Position numbers and translations under genes: made by a program. From positions 1 through 45,369 of the forward strand of contig NZ_JAMQQG010000014.1 in NCBI RefSeq assembly GCF_023716925.1: DNA of 45,369 nt, written 5' to 3'. This document shows positions 26,155 to 34,322 of the stretch, one piece after another (the first letter of the stretch is position 1; every line of letters begins with the position of its first letter). The DNA is from Frankia sp. R82 (GTDB lineage Bacteria; Actinomycetota; Actinomycetes; Frankiales; Frankiaceae). The notes under the pieces were generated by a model. It worked only from the letters and a program-made list of their open reading frames with translations. It did not search any database and was not told the origin of the DNA.

Positions 26155-27432
26155 ATGGATGCACGGCTGCACGGGCTGGTGCCGCGACGGCTGGGGCCGA
26201 TTGTCGCGCGCCGGATGGCCGACGAGCCGGTGGTGCTCCTGCAGGGGCCCCGCTCGGTCGGGAAGTCGACCCTGCTGCGCAGCCTCGCCAGCGACATCAA
26301 CGCGGAGCTGGTCGACCTCGACGATGTGGCCGTGCGCGACGCGGCGGCCAGGGACCCGGCGCTGTTCGTCTCGGGCACCCGACCGATCTGTATCGACGAG
26401 TACCAGCACGTTCCGATCATCCTCGACGCCATCAAGGCCGAGCTCAACCGGGACGGCCGGCCCGGCCGGTTCGTTCTGACCGGCTCGGCCCGCCACGATG
26501 CCCTGCCCCAGGCCGCGCAGGCACTCACCGGCCGCCTGCACCGGCTACCGGTCTACCCGCTGTCACAGGGTGAGTTACACGGGGTCCACGAGCATCTGCT
26601 TGACGATCTGTTCACCGACCCAGGTGCCACCGTGGCCGCCGCGGCGGCTCGGCCCTCGGCGACGACCCGCGAGCGGTACATCGACAGCGTCACCATGGGT
26701 GGGTTCCCCTCGGTGCTTGCCCGCGCCTCCCTCACGTCGCGCAACCGCTGGTTCGACGACTACGTCAGTCTCAGCCTCGAACGCGACGTGGCGGGCCTGC
26801 GCCGGATCCGCCAGGCCGCCGCGCTGCCGGCCCTGCTCGAACGGCTGGCCGGTCAGACCGCACAGATCCTCAACATCACCCGGGCGGCGTCCGACGTCCG
26901 GCTCGACGAGTCGACCGCGCACAGCTATGTGCGCCTGCTCGAAGCGGTGTTCCTGCTGTACCGGCTACCCGCCTGGGGCACCACCCTCACCGCGCGCTCC
27001 GCCTCCTCGCCGAAGCTCCACGTCCTGGATTCCGGGGTCGCGGCCCGACTGCTGCGTCTCACCCCGCAGAAACTGGCGGCCCGCAGCCCGGCCGCGCTGA
27101 CCGAGTTCGGGCATCTGCTCGAGACGTTCGTCGTCACGGAGCTGCTCAAACAGGCCTCCTGGGCGGACTGGTTCAGCGGAGCCGGCCACTGGCGCACCCG
27201 CGGCGGGGACGAGGTCGATCTTGTGATCGAACGCGACGACGGAGCGATCCTCGCGTTCGAGATCAAGGCCGCCGGCCGGGTGCCCGGCGATGATCTCGCC
27301 CCCCTGCGGAAACTCCGCGACACCGTCGGCGACGCCTTCCTCGCCGGCGTCGCGCTCTACCTCGGCGCGCGTTCCTACACCTACGAAGACCGCCTGCACG
27401 TCCTGCCCGTCGACACCCTCTGGGCCCCCTGA
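26155..27432 (+). CDS. AAA ATPase with DUF4143 domain
   Basis: 425 residues from ATG 26155; upstream in-frame codons fall in the repeat array and are not protein-like. The N-terminal AAA_14-type ATPase has P-loop LLQGPRSVGKSTLLRSL, Walker B-like RPICIDEYQHVP and sensor-1 FVLTGSARHD. The C-terminal DUF4143 domain includes YVSLSLERDVAGLRRI, SYVRLLEAVFLLYRLPAWG, KLHVLDSGVAARLL and the nuclease-like end DEVDLVIERDDGAILAFEIKAA. The E/D-x-x-D and E-x-K pattern there recalls a PD-(D/E)XK fold. Members are common, often mobile, and of unknown cellular role. The repeat array suggests autoregulation. Confidence 0.9.
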   Translation: MDARLHGLVPRRLGPIVARRMADEPVVLLQGPRSVGKSTLLRSLASDINAELVDLDDVAVRDAAARDPALFVSGTRPICIDEYQHVPIILDAIKAELNRDGRPGRFVLTGSARHDALPQAAQALTGRLHRLPVYPLSQGELHGVHEHLLDDLFTDPGATVAAAAARPSATTRERYIDSVTMGGFPSVLARASLTSRNRWFDDYVSLSLERDVAGLRRIRQAAALPALLERLAGQTAQILNITRAASDVRLDESTAHSYVRLLEAVFLLYRLPAWGTTLTARSASSPKLHVLDSGVAARLLRLTPQKLAARSPAALTEFGHLLETFVVTELLKQASWADWFSGAGHWRTRGGDEVDLVIERDDGAILAFEIKAAGRVPGDDLAPLRKLRDTVGDAFLAGVALYLGARSYTYEDRLHVLPVDTLWAP

Positions 27433-27488
27433 CCACATGCTCCGCTGACCGTGTTGCTCCTCTCGCTGGCTGGGCTTCCGGCGGCTGA

Positions 27489-28925
27489 TCACCTGGAACG
27501 GTCGGCGGCGACCTCGTCGCGGGTGTGCAGGGAGGCGAGGTCGGCGGCGGCGCGGCCGGAGGCCCAGCCCTCGCCGTCGTTGGCGCGGATGGCGTGCGAG
27601 GTGAGCTGGGGGAACATCGCCGTGGTCGCCGCCTGGACGGAGTCGGTGCGGGCGGCGAGCACCGGCAGCAGGCGGCTGTCGCCGGCCGCGGCCACGGCCT
27701 CGTCGCGGACCTGCTCGGACGCGGCCCGCAGGCGCTCGCCGATGCGCATGGCGAACGACGCCAGGAACGACTGGCGAAACGAACGGGTGCGGGATCGTCC
27801 CGCGCGGTCCTGGCGGGCGCCGGCCCGGGTCATCGCCGTGGTCGCCTGCAGCAGCAGCGACGTGTAGAGCAGTTCGACGGCGTCCAGATCGGGTTCGAAA
27901 CCGATCACCGTCGAGTGGCCGAGGTGCTTCGACCACACCGTGCGGCAGCGGTTCGCGTCGGCGACCACGTCGAGCAGGGTCGCCTTGGCCATCTCGTAGG
28001 GATTGTCGATGCCGACCCGGCGCCCGGTCGGCTCCTCCCGGGAGCCCTGGCCGGCCGCGAGCAGCGCCTCGTCGATGCTGTGGCGGGCCATGAGCTGCTG
28101 GGCCTTGGCGGTCAGCGCCTCGGCCTCGTCGGCGAACTCGGTCGACTCGGCCTTCGCCAGCAGCGCGCGGACCTTGTCGAGGATGCGCGTGTCGGCACCC
28201 TCACCGGCGCCCTGACCGACGTTCGGACCGGCGCCCCCGGCTGGTCGAGAACCGCTGCCGCGCGAGGAGTGCTCCCGCCGAGCGGTGCCCGGTGGGGGGC
28301 CGAGCATCTCCACCTCGGGCAGCCGGTGCAGCACCCCGAGCAGCTCGATGACGTCGCTCAGGACCATGACCCGCACGCGTCCCTCCCGCTCGCCCCAGGC
28401 ATCCAGCCACTGGTCGTCGTGCTCCCACCACACGCTGGCGCCGAGGCTGCCCAGCTGGGCCGGCCACCGCTCGTCCACGGTGGCCGGGGCGTAACGCCGC
28501 AGCTGGCCGGCGATGGCGTCGAGCACCAGCCGCACGCGGCGCTGGTCGCTCTGGCGGCCGACGATCCGGTGCAGGTCCACCGGCTGCCAGCCACGCCGCC
28601 AGAGGGTCTCCAGGACACGGTCGAACCAGCCGACCAGCGCCCTGTTGACGGTCCGACGCCCGCTGGGCCCGTTCGGCGGGTCGGACAGGGCGCTCAGGAA
28701 CCCCATGAACGACTCGTCGTCCTCGGCGAGCAGTGCGGTCAGCGCATCGGCGATGATCAGATCGACGAGCTCCGCCAGCGATTCCCGCGGCGGCACCGGC
28801 GGCCCGAACGGACCTGGCTGCCCGAACGGACCCGCCTCGGTCCCGGCGTTGCGGGCCCGGGCCCGGGCCCGGGTGGCGCGCGCCTTCTCCTTGGCCTTAC
28901 GTCGTTCCCTGTTCTGGCTGCCCAC
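27489..28925 (-). CDS. DUF2786 protein
   Basis: 478 residues from GTG 28925, with GGGAGAG just upstream. The N-terminus is very basic (RRKAKEKARATRARARARNA), possibly nucleic-acid binding. A middle region of about 180 residues is unassigned. DUF2786 is clear at KVRALLAKAESTEFADEAEA and onward to LMARHSIDEALL, and the C-terminal part includes HLGHSTVIGFEPDLDAVELL and SFRQSFLASFAMRIGERL. DUF2786 proteins are frequent in actinobacteria and phages, with no established function. It is convergent with the AAA ATPase gene. The long frame on the other strand has no family signal. Confidence 0.85.
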   Translation of the reverse strand: MGSQNRERRKAKEKARATRARARARNAGTEAGPFGQPGPFGPPVPPRESLAELVDLIIADALTALLAEDDESFMGFLSALSDPPNGPSGRRTVNRALVGWFDRVLETLWRRGWQPVDLHRIVGRQSDQRRVRLVLDAIAGQLRRYAPATVDERWPAQLGSLGASVWWEHDDQWLDAWGEREGRVRVMVLSDVIELLGVLHRLPEVEMLGPPPGTARREHSSRGSGSRPAGGAGPNVGQGAGEGADTRILDKVRALLAKAESTEFADEAEALTAKAQQLMARHSIDEALLAAGQGSREEPTGRRVGIDNPYEMAKATLLDVVADANRCRTVWSKHLGHSTVIGFEPDLDAVELLYTSLLLQATTAMTRAGARQDRAGRSRTRSFRQSFLASFAMRIGERLRAASEQVRDEAVAAAGDSRLLPVLAARTDSVQAATTAMFPQLTSHAIRANDGEGWASGRAAADLASLHTRDEVAADRSR

Positions 28926-29029
28926 GCGTCTCTCCCGCTGATCGACCCTACGCTCGCCGAGTATCGCAAGCCGCCCAGGGCCCCGGAGAACAGACCAACG
29001 GCCAGCACCCGGGCCTACACGTGGTCTCG

Positions 29030-29197
29030 ATGCAGTGCACCACCGCCGCGCCGACCGACGACCACAACCACGACCGTGGCCACGGCCACGGCCACGGCCA
29101 CGGCCACATCAGCCGTCACGGGCCGTTGCCGACTCCAGCGGCCCGGTGGGGCGGATGGGTCCTTCGGCAGGGATTAAACGCGCTGGGCACCGGATAG
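29030..29197 (+). CDS. Possible 55-residue His-rich peptide
   Basis: ATG 29030 to TAG 29195-29197. The peptide opens MQCTTAAPTDDHNHDRGH, runs into alternating Gly-His (five HG/GH units) and ends RQGLNALGTG. The Gly-His run is encoded by the CGGCCA hexamer repeat, so it may be a by-product of DNA slippage. His-rich stretches of this type bind Ni or Zn in metallochaperones and transporters. No Shine-Dalgarno is evident, and one codon is TTA, rare in such genomes. Weakly supported as a gene. Confidence 0.22.
   Translation: MQCTTAAPTDDHNHDRGHGHGHGHGHISRHGPLPTPAARWGGWVLRQGLNALGTG
29078..29107. repeat. CGGCCA hexanucleotide microsatellite
   Basis: Five consecutive copies of a GGCCAC/CGGCCA hexamer with a partial copy at each side. 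Such runs can change length by slippage. Confidence 0.8.
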
Positions 29198-29276
29198 CTG
29201 CCTTCCGCCCAGGATGGGGTGCGCAGCCGGTTCACCAGCATCCGAGCCACCATCGGAAACGTTCGTGGACAGCGCG

Positions 29277-30023
29277 TTAGCCGCCCGGGCGGGCCGGGAC
29301 GGGTGCCTGGACGCCAGCAGCCGGCGCCGGGGGGCCGAACAGGGCGGCGCGCACGGCGGCGAGGTCGGTCAGCCCGGGGAGCACGGCGCTGGCGCCGGCC
29401 GCCGCAAGCTCCTCCAGGCTGGTCGTGCCGGTGGCGACACCGACCGCGCGCACCCCGACGTCGAGGGCGCCGCGCATGTCGTGGACGGTGTCACCGACGA
29501 CGATCACCCGGGCGGGGTCGAAGGTCGTCGTGTGGGCGGCCTCGGCCCGTCCGACGGCAAGGCGCACCAGGTCGGCCCGGTCGGCGCTGACATCCCCGTA
29601 GCCACCCAACTCGAGATCGAGATGCCGGGTGAACCCGAACACGGCCAGTTTGACCTCGGCGACGGGACGGACGTTGCCGGTCACCACCGTCTGCACCACC
29701 CCGTCGGCGGCCAGGTCCGCGAGGGTTTCCCGGGCTGCGGGCAGGGCCCGGCCGCGCCGGTGCATCTCGTCGCGCAGGGCGACCGCGGCCAGCGCCATCT
29801 CGGCGTAGAACACGGCCAGCATCGGCGCGACGTCGCTGATCCCGGAGCGCTGCAACGTCTCGGTGACACTCGCCCGTTCGGTTCGGCCGGTCAGATCCAC
29901 CTCGATGTCCAGCGGCCGTCCGACGACCCGCTCGAACGCCCGGGCATACAGTTCCCGGCTGATCCCGCCGGCGTTGAGCAGCGTTCGGTCGATGTCCCAC
30001 AGGACGAGCGCGGGCGCAGGCAT
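29277..30023 (-). CDS. HAD-superfamily phosphatase
   Basis: 248 residues. Motif I is LVLWDIDRTLLNAGG (Asp nucleophile and acid/base Asp), motif II VVTGNVR, motif III lysine in AEVKLAVFGF and motif IV VIVVGDTVHDMRGALDVG. An alpha-helical cap follows motif I (subfamily I, phosphoglycolate-phosphatase-like). VGVATGTTSLEELAAAGASA is the usual C-terminal end. It probably hydrolyses a small phosphate ester; the substrate cannot be deduced. The ATG at 30023 has GGGAG about 9 bases upstream. It is divergent from the Lsr2-like gene. Confidence 0.9.
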   Translation of the reverse strand: MPAPALVLWDIDRTLLNAGGISRELYARAFERVVGRPLDIEVDLTGRTERASVTETLQRSGISDVAPMLAVFYAEMALAAVALRDEMHRRGRALPAARETLADLAADGVVQTVVTGNVRPVAEVKLAVFGFTRHLDLELGGYGDVSADRADLVRLAVGRAEAAHTTTFDPARVIVVGDTVHDMRGALDVGVRAVGVATGTTSLEELAAAGASAVLPGLTDLAAVRAALFGPPAPAAGVQAPVPARPGG

Positions 30024-30203
30024 GCCCCGATGCTCCCATGCGCCGACCGCCCGCCGCCCCGAAGCTGCGTTGCGTCGACGCCGGCTGGCTGATCCCGGCC
30101 ACCGGCGCCGAACATGTCGGACCCGGTCGCTAGGCTCGGCCGCGCCGGATCACGAGAACTCCGGATCATGAGAACGCACAGCTACCTGTACAGGGGGGCA
30201 ACA

Positions 30204-30848
30204 GTGGCGCGAGAGGTCATCTCCATCGTCAACGTGTGGTGCGACAACGGCGGGCGTCACCCACACGAGCGGGCCGCCGCGACGACGAGCGCGGCGTTCG
30301 CGTTCGACGGTCAGCTCGTCCGCCTCGATCTGTGCGCCGAATGCCGCGACGAACTGTCGTCCGTGCTCGGTGAATACGCCGAGTTCGGCGAGGCGACCCC
30401 GCTCGCCCGCGGCGCCCGCCTCGACACCACCTGGTCCACGATCGAGGAGAACGACGCCACGAACGCCTCGGAGCCGGCTCCGGCCACCTCCGCCGGATCG
30501 GCCCCGCGCACCCGGAAGCCGGCGGCTGCGGCCTCGGCCTCGGCCTCGGCCGCCGAGGATCAGCCCCGGCGGCCACACCAGATCGCCTCCACCAACGAGG
30601 TCCGGGCCTGGCTGCGCGACCACGCCGGCGAGTACGACGCCCCCGTCCCCTCCCGCGGCGCCCGCCTGTCCGCCGACCAGAAGGCCGCCTACGATCAGGC
30701 CCACGGCTGGGCGCAGGTCGACGGCACCTGGCGCCCCGCCGCCCCGTCCGACGGCGATGCGCCCGCGCGGACCGGGGCCGAGGCCACCGAAACCGCCGAT
30801 GCGCCGTCCGACGCCGTCCCGGTAACCGCCGACCTCGCCCACGTATGA
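30204..30848 (+). CDS. Lsr2-like DNA-binding protein
   Basis: 214 residues from GTG 30204, chosen because AGGGGGG lies just upstream and because the Lsr2-like N-terminus starts there (MAREVISIVNVWCDN). The pattern AFAFDGQLVRLDL followed by ELSSVLGEYAEFG follows the Lsr2 dimerisation domain, here with an added CAEC cysteine pair. A Ala/Ser/Pro-rich linker leads to STNEVRAWLRDHAGEYDAPV and then SRGARLSADQKAAYDQAHG, which matches the Lsr2 C-terminal AT-groove domain (REWAR...RGRIPADVIDAYH). A divergent Lsr2 paralogue, probably binding AT-rich DNA, is the best call. About twice the length of Lsr2. Confidence 0.65.
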   Translation: MAREVISIVNVWCDNGGRHPHERAAATTSAAFAFDGQLVRLDLCAECRDELSSVLGEYAEFGEATPLARGARLDTTWSTIEENDATNASEPAPATSAGSAPRTRKPAAAASASASAAEDQPRRPHQIASTNEVRAWLRDHAGEYDAPVPSRGARLSADQKAAYDQAHGWAQVDGTWRPAAPSDGDAPARTGAEATETADAPSDAVPVTADLAHV

Positions 30849-30902
30849 CCTGCGACCACTGACGTCGGCCACGTACGTGTGCGGAGACAACGCCTGCTGG
30901 GT

Positions 30903-30935
30903 ACCTCGCCGCCCATCGCCGTCAGGCGGCGAGGT
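30903..30935. terminator. Bidirectional hairpin between Lsr2-like and PIN genes
   Basis: ACCTCGCCGCC (30903-30913) and GGCGGCGAGGT (30925-30935) pair perfectly over 11 bp with an 11-base loop. It sits between two convergent genes and includes the stop codon of the PIN gene. No T-run follows, as is common in high-GC actinobacteria. Confidence 0.6.
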
Positions 30936-31302
30936 TCATCAGCTCGACCCGCTCACCTTCCCAGTTCTCCGGCGCAGCGGTCGCGACCACCGCGGCGACC
31001 GGACGATGCGGCATCGGACCCGCCGTGTGACGGATGTGGGCCGCCGCCCAGGTCTCGTCGCGCGCAACAGCGAGCGCCGCCGACAGGTCCAGGTCCACCA
31101 TGAGCACGCCCGGCAAGGAGGCGATGTGCTCGGCCACGCCCCGACGGATGCGGTCAGCCTCGACCAGCGCGCAGGTCGGCGCGTACACCCGAGGGCCGCC
31201 GGGCTGCCCGGCGTGGACGATGAGCCTCGAGCCAAGCAGGTTCCCACGGCCGATCGCGAGCATCGCCGTCGCGTCGAGCACCACGTGGGCCGGCATGCTC
31301 AC
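30922..31302 (-). CDS. PIN-domain toxin (VapC-like)
   Basis: 126 residues. HVVLDATAMLAIGRGN supplies the first PIN acidic residue, YAPTCALVEADRIRRG the second, and the DLDLSAALAVARDETWAAAH stretch the helix that normally carries the third. The C-terminus is short and lacks a clear fourth acid, so activity is uncertain. PIN toxins are metal-dependent RNases. Its ATG overlaps the stop of the upstream gene (ATGA), the standard toxin-antitoxin layout. ATG at 31296 is an alternative start. Confidence 0.75.
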   Translation of the reverse strand: MSMPAHVVLDATAMLAIGRGNLLGSRLIVHAGQPGGPRVYAPTCALVEADRIRRGVAEHIASLPGVLMVDLDLSAALAVARDETWAAAHIRHTAGPMPHRPVAAVVATAAPENWEGERVELMNLAA

Positions 31303-31580
31303 TGCGCTGGCCGTGGGCGGACGAGGTGCGCGCAGCGACGCTCGAGCTCCGCATCGCTTTCCGCGATCTCGGCCTCGGTCGGGTTGTAGCCGGAGTACGC
31401 GAACAGGGCCTTGAGCGCACGTTCGGACTGCTCGCGCCGTTCCTGATCCGTGTACACCTCCACCGAATGCGCCAGACGCGTCAGATACGTCCGCAGCGAC
31501 ATCCCCTCGTCCCGCGCGATCCGGACCAGCCGATCACGCACATCCTCAGGAACCTGGATCAGAGCTTCGGTCAGGGCCAT
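31299..31580 (-). CDS. Ribbon-helix-helix-like antitoxin
   Basis: 93 residues from ATG 31580. The N-terminus (ALIQVPEDVRDRLVRIARDE then GMSLRTYLTRLA) has the strand-helix-helix pattern of Arc/MetJ-type antitoxins. The C-terminal charged tail (YNPTEAEIAESDAELERRCA) would wrap the PIN toxin. Stop overlaps the toxin start by 4 bases. The ORF is open further upstream, but this ATG begins the recognisable fold. Pair regulation is presumably autorepression through the upstream DNA. Confidence 0.75.
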   Translation of the reverse strand: MALTEALIQVPEDVRDRLVRIARDEGMSLRTYLTRLAHSVEVYTDQERREQSERALKALFAYSGYNPTEAEIAESDAELERRCAHLVRPRPAQ

Positions 31581-31682
31581 CGATCCTCCACCCACCGATA
31601 CGGACGGACGGTGCCCGATCAGGGTACGACAGGTGAGGCCGAAGTGGATCTGCTTTGAAGAAAATGCCCGCGCGTCACGACC

Positions 31683-31718
31683 GGAGCACCAACAGTGCTC
31701 CAGGGGTTCCGCGGAACC
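31683..31718. promoter_or_regulatory. Two adjacent inverted repeats upstream of the TA pair
   Basis: GGAGCAC/GTGCTCC with a 5-base loop (31683-31701), and the perfect 14-bp palindrome GGTTCCGCGGAACC (31705-31718). They lie between the MmgE/PrpD stop (31786) and the antitoxin start (31580), on the same strand. The first could end the MmgE message; the second could be the antitoxin operator, though it is over 120 bp from the start. Confidence 0.4.
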
Positions 31719-31785
31719 GCACTGCCGCCCACACCCGACGGCGGAACGGCGAGCCGTACTTCCTGACCCAACCGACCCGACCGGA

Positions 31786-33183
31786 TTAAATGATCTTACT
31801 GGCCGCCGGCGAGCACGCGGCGAGCAGATCACGGGCCGAGTCGGCTTCGGCCGCCCGGGCCAGCGTGTCGTGCAGGTCCTCGACGCGGGCGCCGTCGAGG
31901 CGGGTCCGGGCGCCCAGGCGGAACTTCGTCGCGATCTCCTGGTCGTCCAGCGGCCGGTCAGGGCCGCCGCGGTTGCGCTCCACCCGAGCCTCGTGGCGGC
32001 GTCCGTCGGTCATCTCCACGCGCAGCACCGCAGGCAGGTGCCGTGGGAACAGGCTGTCGCAGGCCTCGTCGGGCACACAGGTGACCTCCGCGGCGACGGT
32101 GTACGGCCCGGAGAACGCCGCCGCATAACCGCTGGGCGGCGCGGCCTTGAGCGCCGCGGGCTCGGCGATGGTGCGCAGCACGGCACTCGGCGCGCCGAGC
32201 TCGATCCCGACGATCTCGGCCGGGTTCACGCCACGGTCGCGCAGGTCGAGGGCCGCGTCGATGCCGGCGTGGGTGAAGTGGTTGCACGGGTACGGCTTCG
32301 TGTGGACGTCGTCGGACTCCCAGACCTCGCCGAGCCCCGCGGTGACCCGCTGCGGCACCGCCTGGTCGCCGCACCAGGCCTGGAAGAAGCCGAACCGGCC
32401 CTCCAGTACCGTCGGCGGCCCGGTCAGGCCGGCGGCGGCGAGCTCGCTGGCCACGATCGCACTGTGCGCGGCCCATCCGGTGTGCACCCGTTTGGCCGTT
32501 CCGCCGGTGCGGTTTGCCTCCAGGAGGCCTGAGCCCATGCTGGCGGCGATCCCGGCGGCGTGGGCGACGCCCTCGGCGTCAAGGCCGGCGAGCATGGCCG
32601 CAGCGACCGCTCCGGCGACGGCCCCGCAGATCGCAGTGGCGTGCTGGCCCCGCTCGAAAAAGATCGAATTGCCGAGCGAGGGGTCATAGCCGGCCAGGCC
32701 GAGCCGCACGCAGAACTCGTTGCCGACCGCGATCGCGTCGAGCATCGCGGCGCCACCGTGGCCCGCGCGCTCGGCCGCCGCCAGCGCCACCGGCACCACC
32801 GTCGCGCTGGGATGCAGCACAGACGGAAGGTGCGTGTCGTCGAAGTCGAGCGCATGGGCGAGGGTGCCGCCGAGCAGGGCGGCGCTGGCCGCCGGGTAGC
32901 GCCGCGAGCTGCCGGGCACCGACGCGGGCCCGTCGCCGCCCCAGCCGTCCACCACGGTGCGCACGATCGTGGCAATCGGCTCGCCGCTGGCGGCCAGGCT
33001 GTTGCCGACGACGTCGAGCAGCCGTCCGGTCGCCCGGTGCCGCCGCTCGGCCGGCAGGCCCCGCTCCCGCACACCGACGGCGAACTCGGCCACCTGCTGG
33101 ATCAGGGAGCCCTGGCCCGATGCCGGCCGGCCCACGCCACGCGGGTAGGTGGCGCTCTGATCCTGGTTGGGCGTGGTTGTCAT
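31786..33183 (-). CDS. MmgE/PrpD family protein
   Basis: 465 residues from ATG 33183, which overlaps the stop of the upstream remnant (ATGA). The family fold is shown by LLDVVGNSLAAS, AALLGGTLAHALDFDDTHLP, HPSATVVPVALAAAE, GRFGFFQAWCG, KPYPCNHFTHAGIDAALDLR and RLGARTRLDGARVEDLHDTL. The group includes 2-methylcitrate dehydratase and cis-aconitate decarboxylase; these cannot be separated here. Neighbouring CaiB and CitE remnants suggest a former CoA-ester pathway for a dicarboxylic or branched acid. The gene itself looks intact. Confidence 0.88.
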   Translation of the reverse strand: MTTTPNQDQSATYPRGVGRPASGQGSLIQQVAEFAVGVRERGLPAERRHRATGRLLDVVGNSLAASGEPIATIVRTVVDGWGGDGPASVPGSSRRYPAASAALLGGTLAHALDFDDTHLPSVLHPSATVVPVALAAAERAGHGGAAMLDAIAVGNEFCVRLGLAGYDPSLGNSIFFERGQHATAICGAVAGAVAAAMLAGLDAEGVAHAAGIAASMGSGLLEANRTGGTAKRVHTGWAAHSAIVASELAAAGLTGPPTVLEGRFGFFQAWCGDQAVPQRVTAGLGEVWESDDVHTKPYPCNHFTHAGIDAALDLRDRGVNPAEIVGIELGAPSAVLRTIAEPAALKAAPPSGYAAAFSGPYTVAAEVTCVPDEACDSLFPRHLPAVLRVEMTDGRRHEARVERNRGGPDRPLDDQEIATKFRLGARTRLDGARVEDLHDTLARAAEADSARDLLAACSPAASKII

Positions 33184-33632
33184 GCGTCCTCCCCCATCAG
33201 GGTCGGGTCGGTGCCGAACCGGTCGGCGAGGGCGAGCAGACTGGTGGCGCGACGTACCACCGCCGCGTCGACGAAGTCGCCGTCCGCGGTGGCCAGCGCG
33301 CCGCGCCCGGCGTCGGCGGAGCGGCGTAGCCGAGCCACGAGCTCCCGCGCGGCACGCACCTCCCGCGGCGTCGGAAGCTGGGCCGGATGCACGGCTGTGC
33401 GGCCGAAGAACCCGGCTGCCCGCCCGGCCCGGGTCGTGCGTCGCAGCCCGGCCGGGTCGGCCAGCGCCGCGTGGATCGACTGCACCGGGCGCGGGAGTCC
33501 CCGTGCCCGGGCCTGGATGACGCAGTGGGCGCGGGCGTTGTCGAGGAGGGCGTCGGCACCGGCGGCCAGCCGGCGGAACAGCTCCTGCCCCCAGGCCGGC
33601 CGAGCTGCAGCGTCCTTGTTGCTGCATGGCAC
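33180..33632 (-). pseudogene. CaiB/CitE remnant, minus-strand copy
   Basis: An open 150-codon frame that joins a fragment of a family III CoA-transferase (GQELFRRLAAGADALLDN) directly to the C-terminal third of a CitE/HpcH-type lyase (ARAHCVIQARARGLPRPVQS, then AGFFGRTAVHPAQLPTPREV). The CoA-transferase part lost one G relative to the plus-strand copy at 36763, so its upstream LGRPGG is in another frame. The lyase lacks its catalytic N-terminal two-thirds. Both are non-functional as enzymes. Same strand as MmgE/PrpD and overlapping it by 4 bases. Confidence 0.75.
33551..33604 (-). repeat. 54-bp inverted repeat, left copy
   Basis: Reverse complement of 36763-36817 with one single-base indel in a G run. 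It encodes the CoA-transferase GQELFRRLAAGAD segment. Confidence 0.85.
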
Positions 33633-33731
33633 GTTTCCTCCTGTGCGTACTCCCCCGGGGTGCGGACCTCTGCGGTGCGTGCTCCGGCGGGACGGCTGCG
33701 CCGGTGGGGCGGGTCAGGCTGGTAGGGCGGG

Positions 33732-34322
33732 TCAGGCTGGTGGGAACGTCTTCGCCAGGTGGTCGAGGACGGCGTCGGTGTCGTCGACCTGGCTGATCCG
33801 CGGGAGGACCCAGCGCAGCGCCGCGTCATGCTCCTCGGCGCTCGGCCCGCTGATCGCGTCGGCGACGACGATGGTGCGGTAGCCGTGTTCCCAGGACTGC
33901 CGCACGCTGGACTCCACGCCCAGCGTCGTCACCAGGCCGGTGACCACCACGTCCCGCACGCCCCGGCGACGGAGCTGGTCATCCAGATCGGTGCCGTGAA
34001 AGGCACTCCATTGACGTTTGGTGATCACGATGTCACCCGGGCGCACGCCGAGCTCGTCGACCAGGGTGCTCCAGTGCGGGTCCAGGTTGGGCGGGACGCC
34101 CGGTCGGTCGACGGGGGTGCGCAGGGCCGCGCCGCCGTCGGGCCCATGATCCACCCGCACAGCGAACACGGGCCGCCCCGCGGCGCGGAAGGCCTCGGCC
34201 AGCCTCGCGCTGCGGGCCACGACGGCGCCTGCCGGGTTCGGCGCGATCGGCATACCCACGATGCCGTACTGCAGATCGATCATGACGAGAGCGACGTCCG
34301 AGGTCAGATGGGTCAGGGGCAT
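33732..34322 (-). CDS. Isochorismatase-family hydrolase
   Basis: 196 residues from ATG 34322, overlapping the MFS stop by 10 bases. The Rossmann-like fold is shown by VALVMIDLQYGIVG (catalytic Asp), VFAVRVDH, DIVITKRQWSAFHGTDLDDQ (catalytic Lys) and VVVTGLVTTLGVESSVRQSW. At the nucleophile position a Gly replaces the Cys of nicotinamidase-type members, as in true isochorismatases; so an amidase role is less likely. Last gene of a MarR-MFS-hydrolase operon. An 18-bp duplication (33707-33742) repeats the stop region. Confidence 0.88.
   Translation of the reverse strand: MPLTHLTSDVALVMIDLQYGIVGMPIAPNPAGAVVARSARLAEAFRAAGRPVFAVRVDHGPDGGAALRTPVDRPGVPPNLDPHWSTLVDELGVRPGDIVITKRQWSAFHGTDLDDQLRRRGVRDVVVTGLVTTLGVESSVRQSWEHGYRTIVVADAISGPSAEEHDAALRWVLPRISQVDDTDAVLDHLAKTFPPA

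Larger units (their letters stand above)
28926..29276. other. Intergenic region with hexamer repeat and short ORF
   Basis: 351 bp between the starts of DUF2786 (minus) and the end of the HAD gene (minus). It holds the promoter of the DUF2786 gene, a CGGCCA hexamer repeat (29078-29107) and a possible 55-codon His-rich reading frame described separately. Nothing else is recognisable. Confidence 0.5.

Noticed and set aside
27525-29177. 550-codon plus-strand frame opposite the DUF2786 gene
   Set aside because: Repetitive Gly/Arg/Ala composition with no domain; DUF2786 is clear on the minus strand.
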